Assembly (NCBI RefSeq): GCF_001570585.1
Contig: NZ_BBXF01000002.1
Coordinates: 1,128,077 to 1,192,076 of the forward strand
From: Herbidospora daliensis
Lineage (GTDB): Bacteria; Actinomycetota; Actinomycetes; Streptosporangiales; Streptosporangiaceae
Length of the DNA: 64,000 nt
Direction: 5' to 3'
The position numbers and the translations under genes are program-made. The notes beneath the pieces are model-generated. The model was not told the origin of the DNA. It made no database searches and was given only the letters and a program-made list of their open reading frames with translations. Shown one piece after another: positions 56,021 through 63,734 of this stretch; within the stretch, counting starts at the first letter, position 1, and each line of letters starts with the position of its first letter.

Positions 56021-56800
56021 ATGGCCGACCAGGCGACCACGACCCTGCGCTCCACCTTCGACGAACTCGCCGCCCAGGTCCGCGCCTTCGCGCCGGAGGA
56101 CCTCGTCCGTCAGTCGGGGGCGTCCGACTGGGACGTCTCCCAGGTGCTCAGCCACCTCGGCAGCGGCGCCGAGATCAACCTGGCCGCCCTCGAAGGCGCG
56201 CTGAAGGGCGCCGGCTCTCCGGACGGCGACACGATCCGCGCCATCTGGGCCCGCTGGGACGCCATGACCCCCGCCGAGCGCGCGAACGCCTTCCTCGACG
56301 CCAACGAGAACCACATCTCGCGACTGGAGGGCCTCGACCCGGCGACCCGCGAGAGCCTGCGCATCGCCCTGTGGTTCCCGAGCGAGCCGCTCGACGTGGA
56401 GACCTTCGCCAAGTTCCGGCTGAACGAACTGGCCCTGCACACCTGGGACGTCCAGGTCGCCTTCGACCCGGCCGCCGGGTTGCGCCCCGACGCCACCGAC
56501 ATCCTGCTCGACCGGGTCGGCGGCCTGCTCGGCTGGGCCGCCAAGCCCGACCGGCTCGGCCGCGCGGCCACCCTGGCCGTCCACGTGAGCGCGCCCGAGC
56601 GGTCGTTCGGCCTGGCGATCGGGGAGCAGGCCGAGATCGTGGACGTCCCGGCCGAGCCCGACGCGACGCTCACCGCCCCCGCCGAGTGGTGGTTGCGGCT
56701 GGTGACCGGGCGGCACGCGCCCGAGCACACCCCGCCGGTCGTCGAACTCACCGGTTCGATCACTTTGGCCGAACTGCGAGCGGTTTTTCCCGGCTTCTAA
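56021..56800 (+). CDS. Maleylpyruvate-isomerase/mycothiol-dependent (MDMPI) family protein
   Basis: The ATG at 56021 has GGAG nine bases upstream; an in-frame ATG at 56006 would add five residues. The 259-residue protein has a DinB-like four-helix N-terminal domain (LRSTFDELAAQVRAFAPEDLVRQSGASDWDVSQVLSHLGSGAEI) with metal-binding His positions (SHLGSG, ELALHTWDVQVA) and a C-terminal MDMPI domain (LAVHVSAPERSFGLAIGEQAEIVDVPAEPDATLTAPAEWWLRLVTGR). Members use mycothiol, an actinobacterial thiol. Substrate unknown. Confidence 0.85.
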   Translation: MADQATTTLRSTFDELAAQVRAFAPEDLVRQSGASDWDVSQVLSHLGSGAEINLAALEGALKGAGSPDGDTIRAIWARWDAMTPAERANAFLDANENHISRLEGLDPATRESLRIALWFPSEPLDVETFAKFRLNELALHTWDVQVAFDPAAGLRPDATDILLDRVGGLLGWAAKPDRLGRAATLAVHVSAPERSFGLAIGEQAEIVDVPAEPDATLTAPAEWWLRLVTGRHAPEHTPPVVELTGSITLAELRAVFPGF

Positions 56801-56842
56801 TCATTAGAACGGGCCGGCGAAACTTGTGACACCTGTGACTCC
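56795..56842. promoter_or_regulatory. Palindrome and tandem 9-mers upstream of the beta-helix gene
   Basis: TTCTAATCATTAGAA (56795-56809) is a perfect 7-bp inverted repeat around one base, overlapping the stop of the preceding gene. Sixteen bases later TGTGACACC and TGTGACTCC stand in tandem (56825-56842), just before the ATG at 56852. Both are out of keeping with the surrounding GC-rich DNA and may be regulator sites. Confidence 0.5.
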
Positions 56843-56851
56843 ACTGCCAGG

Positions 56852-57847
56852 ATGGCCCAGGTGGAGATCAAACATGTGGCGGTCACGCTGCTTCTGGCCG
56901 CCAGTGGAGTTTTGGTCGCCGGCCCGGCGCACGCCGCCGCGCCGACCGGACCCGGGATGGTGAAATGCCCGCCCGCGACGAAGACCGTGGGCACCGCGAG
57001 CCAACTCAAGATCGCGCTGGCCAAGGCCCGCGCGGGTGACGTGATCAAGTTGCGGCCCGGTCTCTACCGGGGCAATTTCGTGGCCCGGAAATCGGGCACG
57101 AAGAGCCGCCCCATTTTCGTCTGCGGCACCGCCGCCTCCGTCATCGAAGGCGGCGGCCCGAAGGGCGGCTACGGTTTCCACATCGACAAGGGGAACTACT
57201 GGCGGCTGGTCGGTTTCACCGTCAGGAACAGCCAGAAAGGCGTGATGGCCGACCGCAGCCACGGTTCGGTCATCCAGTCGCTGACCGTGCACTCCATCGG
57301 CGACGAGGCCATTCATCTGCGCGATTTCAGCACCAAGAACATCGTCCAGTACAACCGCATCTACAACACGGGCCTGCGTAAGCCGAAATTCGGCGAAGGC
57401 GTCTACATCGGCACCGCCGAGTCGAACTGGAAGAAGTACACCGGCGGCCGGATGGACCGCAGCGACGGCAACTGGGTGCGCGGAAACGAGATCAAGTCGA
57501 CCGCCGAGGCGATCGACGTCAAAGAGGGCACCAGCGGCGGCTGGATCGTCGGCAACACATTCGACGGCTCCGCACTGGTGAACGACGGCACCAACGATTC
57601 CTGGGTCGACGTCAAGGGCAACGGCTACGTCATCGAGAACAACCGCGGCCGGAGAACCCCGCTCGACGGATTCCAGACCCACGAGATCGTCGACGGATGG
57701 GGAACCGGAAACGTCTTCCGGAAGAACGTCATCAATCTTTCCGGCGCGAAGGGCGTCGGGATCAACGACACCGTCGGCGGAAACACCATCAAGTGTGACA
57801 ACAAGGTGACCGGTGGGCCACTCCTCAAAAAGGGTGCATGTTCGTAA
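56852..57847 (+). CDS. Secreted right-handed parallel beta-helix protein
   Basis: A 331-residue protein with a signal peptide (MAQVEIKHVAVTLLLAASGVLVAGPAHAA). A start at GTG 56876 has a better ribosome site but would remove the positive charge the signal needs, so the ATG is kept. The mature part has the pectin-lyase-type entry (VGTASQLKIALAKARAGDVIKLRPGLYRGNF) and about eight beta-helix coils (YRIYNTGL-type NRIYNTG, NEIKSTAEAIDVKEGT, NTFDGSALVNDGTNDSWVDVKGN). Two or more Cys pairs are likely. It could be a polysaccharide lyase or binding protein; no catalytic residues can be named. Confidence 0.78.
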   Translation: MAQVEIKHVAVTLLLAASGVLVAGPAHAAAPTGPGMVKCPPATKTVGTASQLKIALAKARAGDVIKLRPGLYRGNFVARKSGTKSRPIFVCGTAASVIEGGGPKGGYGFHIDKGNYWRLVGFTVRNSQKGVMADRSHGSVIQSLTVHSIGDEAIHLRDFSTKNIVQYNRIYNTGLRKPKFGEGVYIGTAESNWKKYTGGRMDRSDGNWVRGNEIKSTAEAIDVKEGTSGGWIVGNTFDGSALVNDGTNDSWVDVKGNGYVIENNRGRRTPLDGFQTHEIVDGWGTGNVFRKNVINLSGAKGVGINDTVGGNTIKCDNKVTGGPLLKKGACS

Positions 57848-57878
57848 TTGACACTTACGATCGGGTTCGGGAGGTCGC

Positions 57879-58172
57879 ATGAACCTGATCGAAGTGGAAG
57901 TCCCGGACTTCCGGGGCATGCAGGCACTCAACGCATGGCTGGTGGGTCACGACGCGGGCGTTCTCCTGATCGGCCCGTCCCCCGATGGCCCCGAATCGGT
58001 CATGCACGGCATCGTGACCAGACAGGAACCACTCCCCGGCGCCAGGGTGTCGCGCTGGGACACCGTGAGGGTGTGGATGAGAGACGGCGGTGGCGGCTCG
58101 GCGGGAGTCCGCGAACCGCGCACCCCGAAACCACCGGTCGGCGGGCTGGCGGAGGAACTACCGGACCACTGA
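57879..58172 (+). CDS. PASTA-domain small protein
   Basis: A 97-residue protein starting MNLIEVEVPDFRGMQALNAWLVGHDAGVLLIGP and ending PLPGARVSRWDTVRVW, the layout of one PASTA domain (VPDxxGM...A...L...QxP.PG..v..G..V.v). There is no membrane segment or kinase domain, so it is a stand-alone cytoplasmic form. The C-terminal tail is Gly/Pro-rich. GGGAGG precedes the ATG. Confidence 0.8.
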   Translation: MNLIEVEVPDFRGMQALNAWLVGHDAGVLLIGPSPDGPESVMHGIVTRQEPLPGARVSRWDTVRVWMRDGGGGSAGVREPRTPKPPVGGLAEELPDH

Positions 58173-58181
58173 GGCGACGAT

Positions 58182-58216
58182 GACGGGGAGCCGCCCTTCG
58201 GGGGCGGCTCCCCGTC
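58182..58216. terminator. Bidirectional hairpin terminator
   Basis: GACGGGGAGCCGCCC and GGGCGGCTCCCCGTC form a perfect 15-bp stem around TTCGG. It lies 9 bp past the PASTA stop and 5 bp from the end of the convergent SRPBCC gene, serving both. Confidence 0.92.
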
Positions 58217-58221
58217 GGCCG

Positions 58222-58689
58222 TCAGCCCAGGCCGTCGTAGTAGGGCTTCATCGCGGGGTAGTAGTCGGCGAAGTCGGGCTCGGGGGTCCCTTCGCGCGAG
58301 GCCACCAGGCGGTCGAGGTAGAACTCCCAGCCCGGCCCGACCTCACCGGCGCTCGCCGGGTCGATGCGATGGTGGACGAACAGCAGCTCGGTCACGCCGT
58401 CGGTCTCGGTGACGGTCAGCTCCACGTGCCAGGCGCCGTACTCGTCGAGCGACGAGAGGGCCAGCCGCCGGGGCGGCTCGCACGCCTCGACGCGCATGTC
58501 GGTCCAGGGCGCGCCCTCCTCGGCCACGAGCTGCACCTGGATCATCGGGTCGGCGTCGCCCCGCCAGGGGCCGAACCAGCGGGCGGTGCGCTCCGATTCG
58601 GTGACGCTCGCCCACACGTCGGCGGCGGACGCCTTGAAGGTGCGGGTCAGATGGAGGTCGGCGCCGAAAAGCCGGCCGGTCGGATTCAC
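58222..58689 (-). CDS. SRPBCC (AHSA1-like) domain protein
   Basis: A 155-residue protein starting at GTG, with the START/AHSA1 fold pattern (LHLTRTFKASAADVWASVTESERTARWFGPWRGDADP, LVAEEGAPWTDMRVEACEPPRRLALSS, LDRLVASREGTPEP). Such proteins bind hydrophobic ligands. It overlaps the upstream ArsR gene by 4 bp (GTGA), a common actinobacterial pair in which the regulator controls the partner. Confidence 0.9.
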   Translation of the reverse strand: MNPTGRLFGADLHLTRTFKASAADVWASVTESERTARWFGPWRGDADPMIQVQLVAEEGAPWTDMRVEACEPPRRLALSSLDEYGAWHVELTVTETDGVTELLFVHHRIDPASAGEVGPGWEFYLDRLVASREGTPEPDFADYYPAMKPYYDGLG

Positions 58690-59045
58690 GCGGTCTCCCT
58701 GTCGTCACGGTTTTCACGGTTGTCGCGGTGGTCACGACGGGTCCGGGCGACCTCGGTCTCGAGGGCGTCGAGGCGCTGTTCCCAGCCCGCGGGGGTCATC
58801 AGGGCCGACAACCATCGGTGCAGGTCGGCGAGGCCGTCGGGATTGAGCGAGTAGTAGCGGTGCCGGCCGGACAGATCGTCGGTGACCAGCCCGCTCTCCC
58901 GGAGCACCCGCAGGTGCCGGCTGACGGCGGGCCGGCTGACGGGGAAACGCGCGGCGATCTCACCGGCGGTGAGCCTCTCGTCGCGCACCATACGCAGAAT
59001 CGCCCGTCTGATCGGGTCGGCGATCGCCTCCGCGGCCTGGTCCAT
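58686..59045 (-). CDS. ArsR-family transcriptional regulator
   Basis: The ATG at 59045 (MDQAAEAIADPIRRAILRMV) is used; the frame's earlier GTG lies inside the operator palindrome. The 119-residue protein is a winged-HTH repressor (LTAGEIAARFPVSRPAVSRHLRVLRESGLVTDDLSGRHRYYSL) without the Cys metal motif, so it is not a metal sensor. It ends in a charged tail (ARTRRDHRDNRENRDDRET) rich in Arg and Asp. Co-translated with the SRPBCC gene. Confidence 0.92.
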   Translation of the reverse strand: MDQAAEAIADPIRRAILRMVRDERLTAGEIAARFPVSRPAVSRHLRVLRESGLVTDDLSGRHRYYSLNPDGLADLHRWLSALMTPAGWEQRLDALETEVARTRRDHRDNRENRDDRETA

Positions 59046-59052
59046 GGGTAAA

Positions 59053-59072
59053 GCGTAACCCACAGGTTACGC
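59053..59072. promoter_or_regulatory. Palindromic operator of the ArsR gene
   Basis: GCGTAACC-N4-GGTTACGC is a perfect 8-bp inverted repeat 7 bp before the ArsR start, in the 64-bp gap to the divergent GCS2 gene. Its size and place fit autorepression by the ArsR dimer and perhaps control of the divergent gene. Confidence 0.8.
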
Positions 59073-59109
59073 GTTCACATAATGCCCGCTGACGGGGTAG
59101 GGGACCGGC

Positions 59110-60210
59110 ATGGTTCGGACATTCGGTGTCGAAGAAGAGTTCCTGCTGGTCGACGGGGTCACCGGAGAACCCGCCCCCGAGGTCGAGAAGGTGCTGGCCG
59201 ACGTCGGCCCCCATCCCGGCGACGGCGGGACCTTCAGCGCGGAGTTGTTCCAGACCCAGGTCGAGGCGGCGTCGGGCGTCTGCACCACCCTCCCCGAACT
59301 GCGCGACCAGCTGACGGGCGCCCGCACGCGCCTGGCCGAGGCCGCCCACGCCCACGGCCTGCGCCTGCTGTCGGTCGGCACCCCCGTGCTGCCCGGCTCC
59401 ACCCCGCCCGTCTCCGAGGGCGACCGCTACGCCGACATCGTGCAGACCCACCGCGCGACGATCAGCGACTACCAGTGCTGCGGCTGCCACGTCCACGTGG
59501 GCGTGCCCGACCGCGACACGGGCGTGGCCGTGCTGAACCACGTGCGCCCGTGGTTGCCCACACTCGTGGCTTTGGGGGCCAATTCCCCGTACGACCGGGG
59601 CCGCGACTCCGGCTACGCGAGCTGGCGCGTCGCCGAACAGCTCAGGTTCCCCGGAGCCGGCCTGCCGCCCCACTTCGCCGACCCGTCCGACTACGACGAG
59701 ACCGTCGCCCGCCTGGTCGAAGGCGGCGTCCTGGTCGACACCGCCATGACCTTCTGGCTGGCCCGCCTGGGCGTACGCACCCCCACCGTCGAGATCCGCG
59801 CCGCCGACGCCTCCGCCACCGTCGACGACGCCCTCCTCCAGGCGATGCTGACCAGAGCCCTGGTCGCCACCTCACTGACCGAACTCGCGGCCGGCCGCGA
59901 GGCCCCCGACCTGCCCGAGCCCGTCGCCACGGCGGCGCTGTTCAACGCGGCCCGCAACGGCCTCACCGGGGCAGGCATCTGCCCGGCCGAGGGCCACGAG
60001 GTCGCGGCGACGGAACTGCTCGACCGGCTGCTGCGGCACGTGAGCGACACCCTGGAGGAGTCGGGCGACCTCGGCGAGACCCGGCGGCTACTGGAGTGGA
60101 TCAGCCGGACGGGCACGGGCACCGACCGGCAACGACGGGCGGCGGGACGGGGGGCGAAGGCGGTGGTCGAAATGCTGGCCGCGCAGACTACGCCTTCGGC
60201 GGATACCTGA
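59110..60210 (+). CDS. Carboxylate-amine ligase, GCS2/YbdK family
   Basis: A 366-residue protein of the glutamate-cysteine ligase type 2 family: VRTFGVEEEFLLVDGVTGEP, AELFQTQVEAASGVCTTLPELRDQL, the metal/nucleotide block CCGCHVHVGVPDR, LVALGANSPYDRGRDSGYASWR, and VEIRAADASATVDDALLQAML. Members ligate a carboxylate to an amine with ATP; actinobacterial ones are often annotated as weak glutamate-cysteine ligases or EgtA-like. The substrate is not clear. Its 3' end overlaps the MazG gene by 23 bp. Confidence 0.9.
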   Translation: MVRTFGVEEEFLLVDGVTGEPAPEVEKVLADVGPHPGDGGTFSAELFQTQVEAASGVCTTLPELRDQLTGARTRLAEAAHAHGLRLLSVGTPVLPGSTPPVSEGDRYADIVQTHRATISDYQCCGCHVHVGVPDRDTGVAVLNHVRPWLPTLVALGANSPYDRGRDSGYASWRVAEQLRFPGAGLPPHFADPSDYDETVARLVEGGVLVDTAMTFWLARLGVRTPTVEIRAADASATVDDALLQAMLTRALVATSLTELAAGREAPDLPEPVATAALFNAARNGLTGAGICPAEGHEVAATELLDRLLRHVSDTLEESGDLGETRRLLEWISRTGTGTDRQRRAAGRGAKAVVEMLAAQTTPSADT

Positions 60211-60502
60211 TCTCCACCTCGGTCATCTTCGTGTGGATCGCGTCGATCAGGTCGACGCCCAGGATGTCGGCCAGCCGGATCAGGTAGGTCGCCACGTCGG
60301 CCATCTCCGACTTCACCCGGCCCAGTTCCTCCCCGTCGAGCGACGCCGACTCCTCCGGGGTCAGCCACTGGAACTCGGCGAGCAGTTCCCCCGCCTCGCC
60401 CGCCAGCGCCATCGCCAGGTTCTTCGGCGTGTGGAAGGACTCCCAGTCGCGGGCCGCCGCGAAGGCGCGCAGCCGGGCCGCCACCTGTTCGATCTCCGTC
60501 AC
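60188..60502 (-). CDS. MazG-like nucleotide pyrophosphohydrolase
   Basis: A 104-residue all-alpha protein with the MazG motif: the EAGELLAEFQW helix (E-x2-E-type) followed by KSEMADVATYLIRLAD (ExxD), which binds magnesium and the nucleotide phosphates. It resembles the dCTP pyrophosphatase branch and would cleave a dNTP to dNMP and PPi. Probably cytoplasmic housekeeping of the nucleotide pool. Confidence 0.9.
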   Translation of the reverse strand: MTEIEQVAARLRAFAAARDWESFHTPKNLAMALAGEAGELLAEFQWLTPEESASLDGEELGRVKSEMADVATYLIRLADILGVDLIDAIHTKMTEVEIRYPPKA

Positions 60503-60511
60503 GCCACCAGG

Positions 60512-60985
60512 CTAGGGCCGGTCGGAATCGGGCCAGACATAGGGGAGATCGTCGGGTTCGTCGCCGAACAGCGGGCGGTAGAAGGACGGGTCCTTGCGCA
60601 GCAGGGCCGACCGGTGGCTCAGGTGGAAGCCGGGGTCGCCGAGCCACGGCGGCAGCTCGCCGGCCTCGGCCAGGGCGGCCTGGCTGCGGATGGCGCCGAT
60701 CTCGGTGAAGCGGGCGAGGTCGCTGCGCAGGGTGGCGGCGCAGGTGTCGGCGCGGCCGGTCGAGCACCAGCGGTCGCAGATCTCCAGGCCGTAGCGGACC
60801 AGCGCCTCCTCATAACCGCGCCACATCTTGGCGGCCGGGTGGTGCCGCCAGCCGTAGTCGTCGATGGAGGTCGCGCGGAGGACCTGGATGGCCTCGACGC
60901 GCTGTTTGCCCAGGCGGCGGGCGTCCAGGACCTCGGCGGTCGCGGTGAAGTCGGCGTAGGGCAGGAAGGTCTGCACCGGGTTCAC
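60512..60985 (-). CDS. MSMEG_6728-type protein (pyrimidine-dimer glycosylase-like)
   Basis: A 157-residue protein opening MNPVQTFLPYADFTATAEVLDARRLGKQRVEAIQVLRATS, followed by GWRHHPAAKMWRGYEEALVRYGLEICDRW and a HLSHRSALLRKDPSFYRPLFG end. This is the pattern of the family named after MSMEG_6728, distantly related to T4 endonuclease V-type glycosylases. DNA-repair function is a family-level guess. It lies 9 bp before the MazG gene and could be co-transcribed. Confidence 0.82.
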   Translation of the reverse strand: MNPVQTFLPYADFTATAEVLDARRLGKQRVEAIQVLRATSIDDYGWRHHPAAKMWRGYEEALVRYGLEICDRWCSTGRADTCAATLRSDLARFTEIGAIRSQAALAEAGELPPWLGDPGFHLSHRSALLRKDPSFYRPLFGDEPDDLPYVWPDSDRP

Positions 60986-61049
60986 GCTAGGACGAGATGA
61001 GTAGGGGGCTACTCAAGCGCGCCGGGCGGAGTGCGCCGACCATGGCGGC

Positions 61050-61583
61050 ATGGCCAAGAAAAGGGTTGGCGAGATCCGCATCAGCAAGCGGATCGTACGA
61101 ATCGCGCACGAGGTGTACCCGCTGGCGAACATCTCCCGGGTGCGGACGATGCGGGTCGTCTACAAGGGGCGGCTCTCCACCTTCTATCCGCTCGGCCAGC
61201 TCGTCGTCGTGGCGGCGCTGGCGGCCGCGGCGTCGTTCGTGGCCGAGGAGGTGCTGCCCGAGGCGCGGGAGTACCTGCCCACCGTGCTCGCCGTGGCCGG
61301 GGTCTGGGGCGGTCTGCTGGCGTTGTGGTTCCTCTACCGGCTGATCTTCCGGCGGACCAGGTACTCGCTGGTGATCGAGACGGCCGGGACGCAGTACACC
61401 GCCCTGTGGGGCACCGACCTCGACGAGCTCCGCCACATCGAGGGCCTGATCGTGGCGGCCATCGAGGATCCCCCGGCCACGGAGGAGCGCTACACGTTCA
61501 ACAACGCCTTCTACGTTGGCAACACCTTCGCGCGGGACACCTTCAACGTCAGCGGCGGCGGCCGCGCGACCGTCAACAACTAG
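61050..61583 (+). CDS. DUF6232-like membrane protein
   Basis: The ATG at 61050 is chosen over an earlier in-frame codon at the divergent promoter. The 177-residue protein has a basic, PH-like N-terminus (VGEIRISKRIVRIAHEVYPLANISRVRTMRV), two hydrophobic segments (about 47-66 and 76-97) and a cytoplasmic part (YSLVIETAGTQYTALWGTDLDELRHIEGLIVAAIEDP), as in DUF6232 proteins. The C-terminal tail ends ARDTFNVSGGGRATVNN, a motif shared with the next gene. Function unknown. Confidence 0.75.
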   Translation: MAKKRVGEIRISKRIVRIAHEVYPLANISRVRTMRVVYKGRLSTFYPLGQLVVVAALAAAASFVAEEVLPEAREYLPTVLAVAGVWGGLLALWFLYRLIFRRTRYSLVIETAGTQYTALWGTDLDELRHIEGLIVAAIEDPPATEERYTFNNAFYVGNTFARDTFNVSGGGRATVNN

Positions 61584-61592
61584 GAGCCGGAG

Positions 61593-61916
61593 ATGGGCGA
61601 CACCTACTACGGTCGCGACACCTTCAACGTGCACGACCAGGGCAACGTGACCGTCAACAACGGCTCGGTCGACGTGACCGCGGCGGCGGCCGAGTTGCGG
61701 GCGCTGATCGCGGAGCTCCGCCGGGCCGGGGCCATCGCCCCCGACGGGTCGGTCGCCGACCCGGGGGCGGTGGTGGCGGCCGTACAGGAGCAGCCGGGAC
61801 GGCTGAGGGCGCTCGCGGCGGCGGTCGCGGGCGGCGCGAAGGACGCGGTGTTGTCGCTCGTGCAGGGCGGCGTGGCCTCGCTGATCGTGGGGCTGGTGTC
61901 GACGTCTACGGGGTAG
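61593..61916 (+). CDS. Small protein sharing the RDTFNV...TVNN motif
   Basis: A 107-residue protein 9 bp after the DUF6232 gene, with a GGAG-type ribosome site. It begins MGDTYYGRDTFNVHDQGNVTVNN, echoing the tail of the neighbour, continues with a helical part (AELRALIAELRRAGAIAPDG, LRALAAAVAGGAKDAVLSLV) and ends in a hydrophobic, Gly-rich segment. It resembles the small repeat-tail proteins seen near bacterial conflict or effector-associated genes, but no family is recognised. Its end overlaps the WYL gene by 11 bp. Confidence 0.7.
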   Translation: MGDTYYGRDTFNVHDQGNVTVNNGSVDVTAAAAELRALIAELRRAGAIAPDGSVADPGAVVAAVQEQPGRLRALAAAVAGGAKDAVLSLVQGGVASLIVGLVSTSTG

Positions 61917-62790
61917 CGCGGTAGAGGGCGGCGGTCTCGGCGGCCAGGCGGGCCACCTCGTCGCGCAGCTCGCGGGGTTCGAGCACCTCGACCGACGGCC
62001 CCTGCGACAGGAAGTGGCGGGCCGCCTTCTGGATCGACTCGATGGGTACGGTCTGCTCGGCGCCGTCGCGCCGGATCACGGCCTCGCCCTGCTGGAGGAA
62101 GGCGTGGAAACGTTCCTGGTGGTCGCGCCAGTAGGCCGGGAGGTCGAAGTCGCCGGGCACCTCGAATTCCTCCTCGGAGATGCGCAGGGCGAGGATCTGG
62201 TCGACGCGGTAGGTGCGCGGGCCCGGCCCCGCCACGAGATACCAGCGGCCGGCCTTCAGCACGAGCCCGTACGGTTCCAGCTCCCGGTCGACCTCCTCGG
62301 GCGCCTTCCACCTGCGGTACCGCACGTGGAGCAGGCGGCCGCGCCAGACGGCGTCGGCGACCGCGCCGAGGAACGGCACGGAGGTGTCCTTGGCGTACCA
62401 GCCGGGGGCGTCGAGGTGGAAGCGGGCCCGCAGGCGGTCGGCCTGGGCGCGCAGGTCGGGCGGCAGGGCGGCGCGCAGTTTGAGCTGGGCGCCGGCCAGC
62501 GCCTCGCCCATGCCGAGTTCGCCCGCCGGGCCGGGCAGGCCCGACAGGAACAGCGCCTCGGCCTCGGCCGGGTTCAGGCCGGTGAGGTGGGTGCGGTAGC
62601 CCGCGACCAGCTGGTAGCCGCCCTGGTGGCCGGCGTCGCCGTAGATCGGGACGCCCGCGGCGTGCAGCGCCTCGACGTCGCGGTAGACGGTGCGCACCGA
62701 GACGTCGAGCTCCTCGGCGAGCTGGGCGGCGGTGCGGCGGCCCTTCGTCTGGAGCAGCAGGACCGTCGCGAGCAGTCGGCTCGACTTCAC
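61906..62790 (-). CDS. WYL-domain (YafY-type) transcriptional regulator
   Basis: The GTG at 62790 is used, following AAGG; the longer frame is antisense to the next gene. The 294-residue protein has an N-terminal HTH (SSRLLATVLLLQTKGRRTAAQLAEELDVSVRTVYRDVEALHAAGVPIYGDAG), a WYL domain (LLHVRYRRWKAPEEVDRELEPYGLVLKAGRWYLVAG) and a C-terminal WCX-like extension. It diverges from the 62830 gene pair, which it may regulate. Ligands of this group are usually unknown. Confidence 0.9.
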   Translation of the reverse strand: MKSSRLLATVLLLQTKGRRTAAQLAEELDVSVRTVYRDVEALHAAGVPIYGDAGHQGGYQLVAGYRTHLTGLNPAEAEALFLSGLPGPAGELGMGEALAGAQLKLRAALPPDLRAQADRLRARFHLDAPGWYAKDTSVPFLGAVADAVWRGRLLHVRYRRWKAPEEVDRELEPYGLVLKAGRWYLVAGPGPRTYRVDQILALRISEEEFEVPGDFDLPAYWRDHQERFHAFLQQGEAVIRRDGAEQTVPIESIQKAARHFLSQGPSVEVLEPRELRDEVARLAAETAALYRATP

Positions 62791-62829
62791 TGACACACCT
62801 TGGCAGTGGAGTCCCCCTATCGTCCAGGC

Positions 62830-63288
62830 ATGGCTTTCGCGGAGAAGATCCTCACCGTGCCGCCGCCGATCGAGGTCGGTGGACGCCACGTCAAGCGCTA
62901 CCACGTGGGCTCGCCGGAACCCCACGTGGAGAAGGCCGCCTACGCCCTGCTGCCCGACCTGCTGCCCGAACCCGACGGCACCCCGCCGGCCTCGTTCGTG
63001 GTGCTGCACCGGGGCGGCGACACCGGCGCCTATCTGAACGTCTACTCCTGGGCCTGGGACAACGCGCTGCGTTTCACCGGCGCGGCCGGGGGCCAGCCGT
63101 TCCTCGGCTGCCCCGACGACGACCCGGCCCACTTCGTGCGGCTGGCCCCCGACTTCATCGGCTGCGTCTTCGAGCTGCCGCCGATCACCCACGAACGCGA
63201 CGCCTGGGTGCGGCACGTGCTCGCCCCCGAACGGCCCGATCTGGCCGCCTACCTGACCGACTCGCTCCCCGAAGGGATGACCGGATGA
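62830..63288 (+). CDS. Hypothetical protein, 152 aa
   Basis: The ATG at 62830 gives a 152-residue soluble protein (MAFAEKILTVPPPIEVGGRHVKRYHVGSPEPHVEK...). It has a conserved-looking core (PASFVVLHRGGDTGAYLNVYSWAWDNALRF, HFVRLAPDFIGCVFELPPITHERDAWVRHVLAP) but I do not recognise the family. It is translationally coupled to the next gene (ATGA overlap) and diverges from the WYL regulator. Confidence 0.8.
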   Translation: MAFAEKILTVPPPIEVGGRHVKRYHVGSPEPHVEKAAYALLPDLLPEPDGTPPASFVVLHRGGDTGAYLNVYSWAWDNALRFTGAAGGQPFLGCPDDDPAHFVRLAPDFIGCVFELPPITHERDAWVRHVLAPERPDLAAYLTDSLPEGMTG

Positions 63289-63728
63289 CCGGCTTCGACT
63301 TCCTCATCGGCGACTGGACCGTCGCCAACCGCCGCCGCCTGAACTACGTCGACCCCGGCAGCGAATGGGAGGAGTTCACCGGCCACTCCACCTGCCGCCC
63401 GCTGTTCGACGGCGGGGCCAACATCGAGGAGATGGTCTGCCCGACCTTCACCGGCATCACGCTGCGGCTGTTCGACGTCGAGAAGAAGGAGTGGTCCCTC
63501 TACTGGTCGAACTCCAAGTACGGCGTGCTCCAGCCGCCGGTCGTCGGCACCTTCACCGACGGCGTGGGCGAGTTCTTCGGCACCGACCTCTACGCCGACG
63601 AGGAGATCCACGCCCGGTTCATCTGGAACGCCATCACCCCCGAGTCGGCCCACTGGGAGCAGGCGTTCTCCCAGGACGGCGGTCAGACCTGGCTGACCAA
63701 CTGGACGATGGACTTCACCCGCCGCTGA
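63285..63728 (+). CDS. DUF1579-like hypothetical protein
   Basis: A 147-residue protein beginning MTGFDFLIGDWTVANRRRLNY, continuing with FTGHSTCRPLFDGGANIEEM, LRLFDVEKKEWSLYWSNSKYGVL and WEQAFSQDGGQTWLTNWTMDFTR. The pattern is that of lipocalin-like beta-barrel proteins annotated DUF1579. Ligand unknown. It overlaps the upstream gene by 4 bp. Confidence 0.78.
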   Translation: MTGFDFLIGDWTVANRRRLNYVDPGSEWEEFTGHSTCRPLFDGGANIEEMVCPTFTGITLRLFDVEKKEWSLYWSNSKYGVLQPPVVGTFTDGVGEFFGTDLYADEEIHARFIWNAITPESAHWEQAFSQDGGQTWLTNWTMDFTRR

Positions 63729-63734
63729 GCGGGT

